From contig CAWINZ010000005.1 of the NCBI GenBank assembly GCA_963837695.1, positions 992,001 through 1,056,000 of the forward strand: DNA of 64,000 bases. Reading direction: 5' to 3'. Positions 15,687-27,911 of the stretch are shown in pieces (positions within the stretch are counted from its first letter, which is position 1; every line of letters starts with the position of its first letter). Source of the DNA: VRUE01 sp963837695. Its GTDB lineage: Bacteria; Actinomycetota; Thermoleophilia; Solirubrobacterales; 70-9. Made by a program: the position numbers and the translations under genes. The notes beneath the pieces are model-generated. The model was given only the letters and a program-made list of their open reading frames with translations. It made no database searches and was not told the origin of the DNA.

Positions 15687-15692
15687 TAGATT
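15687..15692 (+). promoter_or_regulatory. -10 box of a leaderless promoter (flavin monooxygenase)
   Basis: TAGATT, six bases, then ATG 15699. This spacing puts the transcript start at or next to the start codon. There is no ribosome binding site. Confidence 0.55.
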
Positions 15693-15698
15693 TCAGGC

Positions 15699-17012
15699 AT
15701 GGAGAAGGTCTGCATCGTCGGAGCCGGGAGTTCTGGGCTTACGGCTTGTCAGGTGCTGGCGGCCCGCGGGATTCCGTTTGACTGCTTCGAGAAGGGGTCG
15801 ATGATCGGCGGGAACTGGCGCTATGAGAACGACAACGGGACCTCGTCCGCGTATCGGTCGTTGCACATCAACAGCGCGCGGAAGCTGATGTCTTACAAGG
15901 CCTTTCCGATGCCGGACGACTATCCGGACTACCCGAGCCACTGGCAGGTGGCCGAGTACTTCGATGACTTCGCCGAGCGATTCGGTCTCGTTGAGAAGAT
16001 CGCGTTTTGCACCGAGGTCGTCTCCGCTGAGCCGGTTGACGGGAAATGGGAGGTCACGGTCGAGGGTCCCGACGGCCGGCGCGCCGAGAGCTACCGGGCG
16101 GTGATCGTCGCCAACGGCCATCACTGGAAGCCACGCTGGCCGGAACCGCCGTTCCCGCGCGCCGAGGATTTCGAGGGCGAGCAGATGCACGTCCACCACT
16201 ACCGCGAGCCCGACATCCTCGAGGGCAAGCGGGTCCTCGTCCTCGGGATCGGCAACTCTGCCGTCGACGTCGCCGTCGAGTCCTCGCGGATCGCCGAGAA
16301 GACGTTTCTCTCGATGCGGCGTGGCGCCTACGTCCTGCCGAAGTTCCTCGGCGGCACGCCGATCGACGAATCTGCCCCGCCCGTGATGACCAGGCTGCCG
16401 ATCTTCGTGCAGCGCTTCTTCTTCAACCGCCTCTTGAAGCTGAGCGTCGGCGAGATGACCGATTACGGGCTGCCGAAGCCCGACCACAAGCTGCTCGAGG
16501 CCCACCCGACCGTCTCCTCGGAGCTCCTCCCACGGCTCGGCCACGGCGACATCACGGCCAAGCCCAACATCGACCGCTTCGCCGGCGGCCGCAAGGTGCG
16601 CTTCGCCGACGGCAGCGAGGAGGAGATCGACCTCGTCGTCTACTGCACCGGCTACAAGATCGAGTTCCCCTTCCTCGACGAGAAGGTCTTCACCGCCCGC
16701 GACAACCGCATGCCCCTCTACAAACGTGCCGTCTCAGCCGAGAACCCAGGCCTCTACTTCATCGGCTTCGTCCAACCCCTCGGCCCGATCATGCCGGTGG
16801 CCGAGGCCCAGTCCGAATGGATTGCCGACCTGCTTACGAACAAAGCAGCGCTCCCTCCAGCTTCAGAGATGCGCAGCGAGATTGCCAGTTACGACCGCTG
16901 GCTGAAAAAGCGCTTCGTAGCTTCCAAGCGCCACACCATCGAGGTCGACTTCCACCCCTACCTACGGGCCATCGGGCGCGAGCGTAAGCGGCGCTCCGCG
17001 CAGCCGGCCTGA
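15699..17012 (+). CDS. Flavin-containing monooxygenase
   Basis: 437 residues. The FAD-binding motif GAGSSG lies at residues 8-13 and the NADPH-binding motif GIGNSA near residue 185. Between them is the FMO identifying motif FxGxxxHxxxY, here FEGEQMHVHHY. A further dinucleotide motif (VVYCTGYKIEFPF) lies near residue 310. The enzyme should use NADPH and O2 to oxygenate a nucleophilic N or S atom, or act as a Baeyer-Villiger enzyme; the substrate cannot be read from sequence. It stands alone with a leaderless promoter. The small membrane protein gene overlaps its 3' end on the other strand. Confidence 0.9.
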   Translation: MEKVCIVGAGSSGLTACQVLAARGIPFDCFEKGSMIGGNWRYENDNGTSSAYRSLHINSARKLMSYKAFPMPDDYPDYPSHWQVAEYFDDFAERFGLVEKIAFCTEVVSAEPVDGKWEVTVEGPDGRRAESYRAVIVANGHHWKPRWPEPPFPRAEDFEGEQMHVHHYREPDILEGKRVLVLGIGNSAVDVAVESSRIAEKTFLSMRRGAYVLPKFLGGTPIDESAPPVMTRLPIFVQRFFFNRLLKLSVGEMTDYGLPKPDHKLLEAHPTVSSELLPRLGHGDITAKPNIDRFAGGRKVRFADGSEEEIDLVVYCTGYKIEFPFLDEKVFTARDNRMPLYKRAVSAENPGLYFIGFVQPLGPIMPVAEAQSEWIADLLTNKAALPPASEMRSEIASYDRWLKKRFVASKRHTIEVDFHPYLRAIGRERKRRSAQPA

Positions 17013-17203
17013 CCGGCGGGGTCATGCTGGGGTCCGCGGGGCCGCTTTGGCATGGGGCGCCAGCGGTTGAAGCCGTGGCCCGAGTCGTCCTCCGTGGTCT
17101 CCGGCTCGGGTTCCCTACTGGCCCACCAGACGAGCCAGAGCGCGCCCAACACCGGAATCTTGAGCACGACGAGGAGAAAGAAGATGGGCCAGAACCCCTC
17201 CAT
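16958..17203 (-). CDS. Small single-pass membrane protein
   Basis: 81 residues: one N-terminal membrane helix (FWPIFFLLVVLKIPVLGALWLVWW) then a Pro/Glu/Arg-rich polar tail. The ATG is preceded at six bases by the -10 box TACACT, the leaderless pattern seen elsewhere in this window, which supports expression. The last 55 bases overlap the monooxygenase gene tail to tail. Function unknown. Confidence 0.6.
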   Translation of the reverse strand: MEGFWPIFFLLVVLKIPVLGALWLVWWASREPEPETTEDDSGHGFNRWRPMPKRPRGPQHDPAGQAGCAERRLRSRPMARR

Positions 17204-17209
17204 CGCGTC

Positions 17210-17215
17210 AGTGTA
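17210..17215 (-). promoter_or_regulatory. -10 box of a leaderless promoter (small membrane protein)
   Basis: TACACT on the minus strand, six bases before ATG 17203. Confidence 0.5.
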
Positions 17216-17279
17216 GCCAGCGCACCCCGGTCGACGGGCCGAAAACCGGTGATATTGGCGTGTTTTAGGCCCGTCGGCG

Positions 17280-17756
17280 TTAGAGGCTGGTGGCCCAGGC
17301 GGTCAGCGCTTCGACCTGGACCTCCTCGAGGCCGAGGTGGGACTCGGTGGGAACGAGCAGGGTCGGCTCCTCGCGCCGGCGTGCCCACTCGTAGCAACTC
17401 TCGTCGAAGTTGTCGTCGATCCAGGCCAACGCCCGCCCCTTGCCGTACGCGTCAAGCGGGCCCAGCTTCCAGTGCGCCGAGCCGAAACGGGCGGCCCCGT
17501 CGAAGCTGAGGAAGGGCAGATCCGGCAGGCCGAGGATGTTGGGCAGATAGTCGTTGGCTTTGTCCTCCCAGCCGGTCGCCCAGACGAGATCGTAGTGCTC
17601 GGCCAACCGCCCCAACCGCTCTCCGGCGACCAACGAGATGCAATGCACCATCCCATCGACCAACTCAAACCTGGCCTCTGACCTGTCCGGCGGCTCGTCA
17701 AACCCAAACAAGGAGATAACCCCGTCGACATCAACGGCGAGGATGGGTCTTCCCAT
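17280..17756 (-). CDS. HAD-like hydrolase-fold protein
   Basis: 158 residues. The N-terminal DVDGVISLFG is HAD motif I with the nucleophile Asp and the second Asp. WATGWEDKAND has the HAD motif II Thr-like position, and WIDDNFDESC near residue 115 is motif IV with two Asp. There is no cap domain at this length. Similar proteins are annotated as HAD domain in Swiss Army Knife RNA repair or as uncharacterised phosphatases, so the substrate is open. A leaderless promoter precedes it (TAAGGT, six bases, ATG). Confidence 0.75.
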   Translation of the reverse strand: MGRPILAVDVDGVISLFGFDEPPDRSEARFELVDGMVHCISLVAGERLGRLAEHYDLVWATGWEDKANDYLPNILGLPDLPFLSFDGAARFGSAHWKLGPLDAYGKGRALAWIDDNFDESCYEWARRREEPTLLVPTESHLGLEEVQVEALTAWATSL

Positions 17757-17762
17757 ATTTAG

Positions 17763-17768
17763 ACCTTA
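17763..17768 (-). promoter_or_regulatory. -10 box of a leaderless promoter (HAD-like gene)
   Basis: TAAGGT on the minus strand, six bases before ATG 17756. It lies three bases from the left arm of element C1. Confidence 0.55.
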
Positions 17769-17770
17769 GA

Positions 17771-17886
17771 GAGGCCGTGAGGGTGGGGCTGGCAAGGACG
17801 CAGGGAGGGGGATGAGGGGAGCGCACTCACGTGCGTGACCCGATTCACCCGACTGAGGACGCCGCCAGGCGCGCCCTCACGGCCTC
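17771..17886 (-). repeat. Palindromic element C1
   Basis: Arms 17771-17793 and 17864-17886 pair at 20 of 23 positions (outer GAGGCCGTGAGGG is perfect). The core has GGACGCAGGGAGG near the left, GAGCGCACT...GTGCGTGA in the middle and GAGGACGCC on the right, all shared with element C2 at 31915. The right arm ends on the first base of the rpsG stop codon, so it forms the immediate 3' flank of rpsG. Confidence 0.75.
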
Positions 17887-18355
17887 TACCACCTGTAATG
17901 CGCAAAGGCCTTGTTTGCTTGCGCCATTCTATAAATGTCGTCTTTGCGCTTCCAGGCGCCGCCCTGCTGCCCGATCGAGTCGAGGATTTCGCTGGCGAGC
18001 CGCTCCGACATCGAGTACTCGCGGCGGTTGCGGGAGAAGTCGACCAACCAGCGGACAGCCAGCGTGCGGGCGCGGCGGGCGGGGACCTCGACCGGCACCT
18101 GGTAGGTGGCGCCGCCGACCCGGCGCGAGCGGACCTCGAGCACCGGGGTAAGTTGTTTGATCGCCGCCTCCAAGGTCTCGACCGCGTCCTCTTTGGAGCG
18201 CTCGCCGACGATCGCCAGGGCGTCGTAGACGATCCGCTCGGCGAGGGACTTCTTGCCGTCGCTCATCACCTTGTTGATGACCTGCTGGACGAGCCGGTTG
18301 CGGAAGCGGGCGTCGGGTTCGACCGGGCGGATCGTTGCGGCGGAGCGGCGGGGCA

Positions 18356-18356
<1 letters not shown>
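17886..18356 (-). CDS. rpsG: 30S ribosomal protein S7
   Basis: 156 residues, normal length. Signatures: MPRRSAATIRPVEPDARF, VNKVMSDGKKSLAERIVYDAL (in variant form VINKVMSDGKKSLAE) and the C-terminal AHYRW. S7 nucleates assembly of the 30S head. The GTG start overlaps the rpsL stop (TAGTG). It is unusual that fusA does not follow on the same strand. Confidence 0.97.
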
Positions 18357-18751
<395 letters not shown>

Positions 18752-19517
18752 GGCCGCGCATGGTAGCGGGCGGAAGCTTTTGGGGCCACAACGAGGAGCA
18801 CGCCGCCCAGCATCAGGCCCGCGGCGGCGGCGATCTGGGCGTAGAAGCCGTCGTAGAGGATCGCCTTGGCGCCGGCGAAGCGGGAAGACTGGACACCCGC
18901 GTCGAGCCCGGCCGGCAGGTCGACGAGGAGGATCACGGCGAGGCTGATCAGGCCGAGCGCGAAGATGACTCGCCCCAACCCTGGTCGCGCCTCGCTGCGC
19001 AGCGCGACCAGGCCCAGAAAGGCGGCGAGCAGTGCGACGGGGACCAGCAGGAACGCGTGCGCTTGGCCGGCGGTCTTCGCGTCCACGGTCGGCGCGCTGG
19101 CCGCCGAGAGGCCGGTATAGCCCAGCTGGTCGATCTCGACCGCGCGGTAGTCGACGAACTGCGCTGCGATCAGGCAGCCGGCGGCGGCGAGGATGGTGAC
19201 GCAGATCGCCCTCTGCGGGGTGACTACGGCGCTGATACGGGTTGCGGCGCGTCGCGACCGGGTGGCGCCGCGCAGCAACCACCGTTCGACCAAGGCCAGG
19301 CCACGGAGGAGAAGAACACCGATGGGGCGCAGACGGCGGCCGAGACGACGTCCTCTGACCTGCGCCGCACGGCCGGTCTTGGCGAGCCGAGGCCAGGCAC
19401 GTTGGAGCCGGCGGTCGACCGCGCGGTCGAGCTTCGCGGTTGCCGCTCGTATGCGACGCCCTACCGCTGCTATCATCGCGCGTCGCTCAGGCTTCTTTTT
19501 CGCAGTTCGTTTCGCCG

Positions 19518-19536
19518 GGCCCGCGAGGGCCTTTTT
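19518..19536 (+). terminator. Attenuator-like hairpin upstream of fusA
   Basis: GGCCC, GNRA tetraloop GCGA, GGGCC, then five T (19532-19536). It has the form of an intrinsic terminator about 94 bases before fusA, on the fusA strand. If the membrane protein really begins at 19608, the same bases encode KKALAGPAK and the hairpin may be chance. Confidence 0.35.
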
Positions 19537-19629
19537 CATGCGCCGACCCCGGCGGTTCTTGCCGGTAGGCCTCGACTTCTCAGATCTCTGTCGTTCCCGC
19601 TTCTTCAAGACAACGCTTACCTTAAGACC

Positions 19630-21741
<2,112 letters not shown>

Positions 21742-21859
21742 ATCTGGCTATATTTCCCAGGTTCGCCCGCAGGCAGCAGGTTCCCCGCTGCCAGGCAACT
21801 GCAACACTCAATCACCCAAGTCAGACAGAACCCGACTTCGAAAGGTAGAACGGAGAGCG

Positions 21860-23044
<1,185 letters not shown>

Positions 23045-23116
23045 CCCAACACCAGAGGCGGGCCCTGCTCGCCTCCTCGCCGGCTCACGGCGAGAACCGA
23101 AAAGACATACGACCTA

Positions 23117-23150
23117 GGGGCGGCGCCCCACCACCAAGGGGCGGCGCCCC
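23117..23150. repeat. Tandem identical hairpins between tuf and rpsJ
   Basis: GGGGCGGCGCCCC occurs at 23117-23129 and again at 23138-23150. Each copy can fold alone (GGGGC/GCCCC, loop GGC), and the second has flanking AA/TT pairs. They lie in the 153-base gap between tuf and the S10 operon and could end tuf transcription or act in the rpsJ leader. Confidence 0.5.
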
Positions 23151-23197
23151 TTCGGCGCGGTAAGGACCGCGCAGAAAGACAAAAAAGAGAAACAACC

Positions 23198-23518
23198 GTG
23201 GCGACGATTGCGGCACAGAAAATCCGGATCCGACTGAAGGCGTACGACCACGACGCCATAGATCGGGCTGCCCGCGAGATCGTCGAGACGGCGGAGCGCA
23301 CCGGCGCCAGCGTTTCCGGGCCGGTCCCGCTTCCGACCGAGAAAAACGTCTACTGCGTGATCCGCTCTCCGTTCAAGGACAAGGACTCGCGCGAGCACTT
23401 CGAGATCCGCACCCACAAGCGGCTGATCGACATCCTCCAGCCCTCGCCGAAAACCGTCGACTCCCTGCAGCGGCTTGATTCGCTGCCGGCCGGCGTCGAC
23501 ATCGAGATCAGGCTGTAA
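23198..23518 (+). CDS. rpsJ: 30S ribosomal protein S10 / NusE
   Basis: 106 residues from GTG. Contains IRIRLKAYDHDAIDRAA, GPVPLPT and the HFEIRTHKRLIDI signature. S10 is part of the 30S head and also, as NusE, bridges NusG to the ribosome. It opens the S10-spc-alpha cluster. Confidence 0.97.
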   Translation: MATIAAQKIRIRLKAYDHDAIDRAAREIVETAERTGASVSGPVPLPTEKNVYCVIRSPFKDKDSREHFEIRTHKRLIDILQPSPKTVDSLQRLDSLPAGVDIEIRL

Positions 23519-23526
23519 GGGGCGTC

Positions 23527-24156
23527 GTGGCTGCGATCCTCGGCAAGAAGCTCGGCATGACGCAGGTCTTCCGCGAGGACGGCGAGGTCGTGCCGGTGAC
23601 CGTGATCGAGGCCGGGCCCTGCAAGGTGACCGCAGTGCGCGACGCCGAGCTGGATGGCTACGCAGCGGTGCAGATCGCCTTCGACGAGGTCGCCGAGCGC
23701 AAGCTGAGCAAGGCCGAGCTGGGTCACCTGAAGAAGGCCGGCGCGCCGCCGATGCGCCATCTGGTCGAGTTCCGCGACGAGGATCTGGGTGCCGAGGAGG
23801 GCCCCAAAGTGGGCGACGACGTCACTGTCTCCGCCTTCGAGGCGGGCCAGCGGGTGAAAGTCTCCGGGATCTCGATCGGCAAGGGGTTCCAGGGCGGGAT
23901 CAAGCGTCACAACTTCAGCCGGGGCCCCGTCACCCATGGCTCCCACAACGTCCGAGCGCCCGGCTCGATCGGTGCCAGCGCCTTCCCCGGCCGCGTCTTC
24001 AAAGGCCAGCGGATGCCGGGCCAGATGGGCAACAAGCGGACGACGCAACGCGGCCTGGAAGTGGCCGACGTGGACGCCGAGCGCAACCTCTTGCTGCTCA
24101 AGGGCTCGGTGCCCGGCTCGCGCAACGCGCTGATTGAGGTGAGGACCGATGGCTAA
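23527..24156 (+). CDS. rplC: 50S ribosomal protein L3
   Basis: 209 residues from GTG 23527 with AGGGG just upstream. Starts AAILGKKLGMTQVFREDG. The central loop FSRGPVTHGSHNVRAPGSIG reaches towards the peptidyl transferase centre. L3 is an early 50S assembly protein. It overlaps rplD by eight bases. Confidence 0.97.
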   Translation: MAAILGKKLGMTQVFREDGEVVPVTVIEAGPCKVTAVRDAELDGYAAVQIAFDEVAERKLSKAELGHLKKAGAPPMRHLVEFRDEDLGAEEGPKVGDDVTVSAFEAGQRVKVSGISIGKGFQGGIKRHNFSRGPVTHGSHNVRAPGSIGASAFPGRVFKGQRMPGQMGNKRTTQRGLEVADVDAERNLLLLKGSVPGSRNALIEVRTDG

Positions 24157-24760
24157 AGCAGCGGTGCTCGGCAAGGCGACCAAGGCGGACCTTCCCAAAG
24201 AGCTCTTCTCCGAGCCGTTCCACCAATCGCTGGTTCACGAGACGGCCCGCGCCGACATGGCCTCGCGCCGGCGTGGCACGGCCTCGACCCTGACCCGTGG
24301 CGAGGTCTCCTTCACCACCGCCAAGGCCTGGCGGCAGAAGGGAACCGGCCGTGCCCGTGTCGGCACGCTCGGCGTTTCCAGCCGCTTCGGCGGCGGCGTC
24401 ACCTTCGGTCCGAAGCCCCGGCACTACACGGTCAAGGTCAACCGCAAAGCGCGCCGCAAGGCGATGCGGGCGGCGCTGTCGGTTCATGCCGAGCGCGGCA
24501 GTATCGCCGTGCTCGATCCCGCCGCATTCGATACTCCGTCGACCAAAGCGGCCGCGCAGGCGTTGGATAAGTGGGGTGCGAAGCGCCCGACCCTGATCGT
24601 GCTCGACGCCGAGGAGACCGGCGCGGTCAAGAGCTTTCGCAACATCGCCCGGGTCACGGTCGCCGAGGTCGGGGCGATCGGCGTCGCCGACGTGATCGGC
24701 GCCGCCTCGCTGGTGCTTTCCGAAAAGGCGCTCGAGACTTTGACGGAGAGGCTTTCCTGA
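24149..24760 (+). CDS. rplD: 50S ribosomal protein L4
   Basis: 203 residues. The exit-tunnel loop region RRRGTASTLTRGEVSFTTAKAW leads to RQKGTGRARVGTLGVSSRFGGG, the L4 hallmark; the C-terminal part is the globular Rossmann-like domain. Overlaps both neighbours (rplC by eight bases, rplW by one, TGATG). Confidence 0.97.
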   Translation: MAKAAVLGKATKADLPKELFSEPFHQSLVHETARADMASRRRGTASTLTRGEVSFTTAKAWRQKGTGRARVGTLGVSSRFGGGVTFGPKPRHYTVKVNRKARRKAMRAALSVHAERGSIAVLDPAAFDTPSTKAAAQALDKWGAKRPTLIVLDAEETGAVKSFRNIARVTVAEVGAIGVADVIGAASLVLSEKALETLTERLS

Positions 24761-25053
24761 TGGATGCGCGCAACATCATCGTCCGCCCGGTGGTCTCCGA
24801 GAAGAGCTACGCGCTGATCGCCGAAGGCAAGTACACGTTCAGGGTCGCCGACAGCGCCCACAAGACCCAGATCGCCGCTGCGGTCGAAGAGATCTTCAGC
24901 GTCGGCGTGGCCGCGGTCTGGACCTCCAAGGTGCGGCCGAAGCCGAAGCGCCGCAATCTGAGCAAAGGCCGGACCCGCGGCTGGAAAAAGGCGATCGTCC
25001 AGGTGATGCCGGGCGAACGGATCGAGCTGTTCGAAGGCGCCGAGACTGCGTAG
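24760..25053 (+). CDS. rplW: 50S ribosomal protein L23
   Basis: 97 residues from ATG 24760, which overlaps the rplD stop. Contains IIVRPVVSEKSYALI and the RNA-binding VRPKPKRRNLSKGRTRGWKK loop. L23 sits at the tunnel exit and docks trigger factor and SRP. Confidence 0.97.
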   Translation: MDARNIIVRPVVSEKSYALIAEGKYTFRVADSAHKTQIAAAVEEIFSVGVAAVWTSKVRPKPKRRNLSKGRTRGWKKAIVQVMPGERIELFEGAETA

Positions 25054-25061
25054 GGAGAGAG

Positions 25062-25904
25062 ATGCCGAACCGCAAAACCAAACCGACCAGCCCGGGGCGT
25101 CGCTTCGCGACCTACCCGCTGCGCGAGCAGCTGACCGCTTCCGAGCCCGAGGGAAAGTTGACCGAAGGGCTGCGCAAGACCGGTGGCCGCAACGCCAACG
25201 GTCGCGTCACGGCCCGCCATCGCGGCGGCGGCGCAAAGCGTCGCTACCGCAAGATCGACTTCAAGCGCCTCAAGGACGGCGTGCCGGCCAAGGTCGCCAG
25301 CATCGAGTACGACCCGAACCGCAGTTGCTACATCGCGCTGATCCACTACGCCGACGGCGAGAAGAGCTACATCCTCGCCCCTGCCGCGTTGGCGCCCGGC
25401 GACACGGTCCAGTCGGGCCAAGGGGCGGACATCAAACCGGGCCACGCGCTGAGCCTCGGGGAGATGCCGACCGGCACGATCGTCCACAACGTCGAGCTGA
25501 CCGCGGGCCAGGGCGGCAAGATGGGCCGCGCCGCCGGCACGGCGATCCAGCTGGTCGCGAAGGAGGGCGAGATGGTGACCTTGCGGCTGCCCTCCTCGGA
25601 GATGCGGATGGTCCGCGCCGAGTGCCGGGCGACCGTCGGCCAGCTTTCCAACGCCGAGCACCAGAACATGAAGATCGGCAAGGCCGGCCGTAACCGGCAC
25701 AAGGGCAAGCGCCCGCAGAGCCGCGGCGTGGCGATGAACCCGGTCGACCATCCGCACGGCGGCGGCGAGGCCCACCACACCCCCGGCGGGCACCCCGTGA
25801 CGCCTTGGGGCAAGCCGACGCTCGGCTACCGCACCCGCAAGAAGGGCAAGCAGTCCGATCGCTACATCGTGCGCGGCCGTCGCCGCGGGAAGAAGAAGCG
25901 CTGA
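25062..25904 (+). CDS. rplB: 50S ribosomal protein L2
   Basis: 280 residues. Contains the GGGAKRRYRKIDFKR segment and the catalytic-centre-proximal signature AMNPVDHPHGGGEAHH with the conserved His. L2 supports subunit joining and peptidyl transfer. GAGAG precedes the ATG, and the stop overlaps rpsS (TGATG). Confidence 0.98.
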   Translation: MPNRKTKPTSPGRRFATYPLREQLTASEPEGKLTEGLRKTGGRNANGRVTARHRGGGAKRRYRKIDFKRLKDGVPAKVASIEYDPNRSCYIALIHYADGEKSYILAPAALAPGDTVQSGQGADIKPGHALSLGEMPTGTIVHNVELTAGQGGKMGRAAGTAIQLVAKEGEMVTLRLPSSEMRMVRAECRATVGQLSNAEHQNMKIGKAGRNRHKGKRPQSRGVAMNPVDHPHGGGEAHHTPGGHPVTPWGKPTLGYRTRKKGKQSDRYIVRGRRRGKKKR

Positions 25905-26176
25905 TGGGACGCTCGACCAAAAAGGGGCCGTGGGTGGAAGCGGCGCTGATGAGGCGGATCTCGGCGATGAACGAGTCCGGTCAGAAACAGATGGTGAAAA
26001 CCTGGTCGCGGACCTCGACGATCTTCCCCGACATGGTCGGCCACACGATCGCGGTTCACGACGGCAAGAAGCACGTCCCGGTCTTCATCTCGGAGTCGAT
26101 GGTCGGCCACAAGCTCGGTGAGTTCGCGCCGACGCGGACCTTCCGCGCCCACTCCGGCACGGGCAAGGGTGAATAG
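25904..26176 (+). CDS. rpsS: 30S ribosomal protein S19
   Basis: 90 residues starting MGRSTKKGPWVEAALMRRI, with the S19 signature HVPVFISESMVGHKLGEFAPTR shown here only in part (ISESMVGHKLGEFAPT). S19 lies in the 30S head with S13. Coupled to rplB by a one-base overlap. Confidence 0.97.
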   Translation: MGRSTKKGPWVEAALMRRISAMNESGQKQMVKTWSRTSTIFPDMVGHTIAVHDGKKHVPVFISESMVGHKLGEFAPTRTFRAHSGTGKGE

Positions 26177-26178
26177 CG

Positions 26179-26748
26179 ATGGCTGACGACAAAGACACCC
26201 GCATCAAAAAAACTAAAAAAGATGGGGGTAAAAAAAACGAGGGGAAAGCCTCCGCGAAGAAGCCAGCGTCGAAAAAAGAAACGGCAAAAAAAACGTCCTC
26301 CAAAAAACAGCCGAAAGACGAGGGCGCGAAAAAACCTGCCGCGAAAAAGGACGCTGCGAAGAAAGAGGCACCGAAAAAGGCCGCTCCGAAAGCGAAACCG
26401 GCCCCGATCGTCGTTCGTGCCAGCTCCCGCTACGTGCGGGTTGCGCCGCGCAAGGCCCGCCTCATCGCCGATCAGGTCCGCGGCCTGCAGATCGACCGGG
26501 CGCGAGCATTGCTGCAGTTCTCGCCGCGCGCTGCCGCGCAGGACATCGGCAAGCTGATCGAGTCGGCTGCCGCCAATGCGGAGAACAACCATGACCTCGT
26601 CTCCGACGAGATGCGGGTGGCGGAGATCACCGTCGACGAAGGCCCGACGCTGCGCCGCTTCCGGCCGCGCGCGCTGGGACGGGCGACCCCGATCAACAAG
26701 CGAACCAGCCACATCGCCGTGGCCCTGAGCCCGGAAGGGGAGATTTAG
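26179..26748 (+). CDS. rplV: 50S ribosomal protein L22 with Lys-rich N-terminal extension
   Basis: 189 residues against ~110-120 in most bacteria. The L22 core starts near residue 77 (VRASSRYVRVAPRKARLIAD) and ends with the tunnel beta-hairpin region and KRTSHIAVAL. The first ~75 residues are almost only Lys, Ala, Pro and Glu, with runs of AAAAAA in the DNA that lower the local GC content. The tail resembles histone H1-like AAKKP repeats and is probably disordered and rRNA-binding. Confidence 0.96.
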   Translation: MADDKDTRIKKTKKDGGKKNEGKASAKKPASKKETAKKTSSKKQPKDEGAKKPAAKKDAAKKEAPKKAAPKAKPAPIVVRASSRYVRVAPRKARLIADQVRGLQIDRARALLQFSPRAAAQDIGKLIESAAANAENNHDLVSDEMRVAEITVDEGPTLRRFRPRALGRATPINKRTSHIAVALSPEGEI

Positions 26749-26751
26749 GCC

Positions 26752-27492
26752 ATGGGACAGAAGATCCACCCCGGTGGCTTCCGCGTCGGCTACATCCAGG
26801 ACTGGAAGTCGAACTGGTTCGACGAGAAGGGCTTCGCCGACGTGCTCGAGGAGGATCTGAAGATCCGCACTCACATCGAGGGCAAACTTGCCCACGCCGG
26901 ACTCTCAAGCATCACTATCGAGCGCCGCGGAGAGGTCTCCGTCGATATCCACACCGCCCGCCCCGGCATCGTGATCGGCAAGTCGGGCAGCGAAGTCGAC
27001 GCTCTGCGCAAGGAGCTGCACAAGCTGACCGGCAAGCCGATCAAGGTCAACATCCGCGAGGTGAAGCGTCCCGAGCTCGACGCCAAACTGGTCGCCCAGT
27101 CGATCGCCGAGCAGCTGCAGAACCGGGTTGCCTTCCGGCGCGCGATGAAACGCGCCCTGACCTCGGCGATGCGCTCCGGCGCCAAGGGAGTGAAGCTGCA
27201 GGTATCCGGTCGCCTCGGTGGTTCCGAGATGGCGCGGACCGAAAGCTACTCCGACGGGCGGGTGCCGCTGCACACCCTGCGCGCCAACATCGATTACGGA
27301 TTCTTCGAGGCGCGTACCACCGCGGGTCGGATCGGCGTCAAATGCTGGATCAACAAGGGCGAAGTCATGCCCGAGGGCTTCCGCTCCGATCAGGTACCGG
27401 CAGACGGCGAGCCACAGGGAGCCCAACGTGGCAACCGTCCCGGCGACCGTGGCCGTGGGGGTCGCGGCGGGCGCGAAGGGGGAGGCCGCTGA
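26752..27492 (+). CDS. rpsC: 30S ribosomal protein S3
   Basis: 246 residues. GQKIHPGGFRVGYIQDWKS start, KH domain with GIVIGKSGSEVDALR, and the C-terminal S3 domain (GRLGGSEMARTE). S3 forms part of the mRNA entry channel. A ~30-residue Arg/Gly-rich tail (RGNRPGDRGRGGRGG) follows. The stop overlaps the rplP start. Confidence 0.97.
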   Translation: MGQKIHPGGFRVGYIQDWKSNWFDEKGFADVLEEDLKIRTHIEGKLAHAGLSSITIERRGEVSVDIHTARPGIVIGKSGSEVDALRKELHKLTGKPIKVNIREVKRPELDAKLVAQSIAEQLQNRVAFRRAMKRALTSAMRSGAKGVKLQVSGRLGGSEMARTESYSDGRVPLHTLRANIDYGFFEARTTAGRIGVKCWINKGEVMPEGFRSDQVPADGEPQGAQRGNRPGDRGRGGRGGREGGGR

Positions 27493-27911
27493 TGCTGATG
27501 CCGAAGCGGGTCAAGCACCGCAAACAGATGCGCGGCCGGATGCGCGGTTACACCAAGGGCGGCAGCCACGTCGCCTTCGGCGAGTACGGGTTGAAGGCGC
27601 TCGATCGCGGCTGGATCACCAACCGCCAGATCGAGGCCGCTCGTATCGCGATGACCCGCAAGATCAAACGTGGCGGCAAGGTCTGGATCAACATCTTCCC
27701 CGACAAGCCCTACACGAAGAAGCCGGCCGAGACCCGGATGGGCTCGGGCAAGGGCAACCCGGAGGGCTGGGTCGCTGTGGTCAAGCCGGGCAAGGTGATG
27801 TTCGAGCTGGCCGGCGTTCCCGAGGACCTCGCCCGCGAGGCGCTGCGCTTGGCCGGACACAAGCTTCCGATCAAGACCAAATTCGTGATGCGCGAGGGGG
27901 CGGAGGGTTGA
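27492..27911 (+). CDS. rplP: 50S ribosomal protein L16
   Basis: 139 residues from the ATG overlapping the rpsC stop. MLMPKRVKHRKQMRGRMRG start and the KPAETRMGSGKGNPEGWVAVV region identify L16, which helps position tRNA in the A site. The Arg in the RMGSGKG loop is the one hydroxylated in some bacteria. Confidence 0.97.
   Translation: MLMPKRVKHRKQMRGRMRGYTKGGSHVAFGEYGLKALDRGWITNRQIEAARIAMTRKIKRGGKVWINIFPDKPYTKKPAETRMGSGKGNPEGWVAVVKPGKVMFELAGVPEDLAREALRLAGHKLPIKTKFVMREGAEG

Noticed and set aside
18760..19629. N-terminal extension of EF-G by 290 codons.
   Set aside because: EF-G is complete from ATG 19630, and the upstream frame is antisense to a membrane protein.
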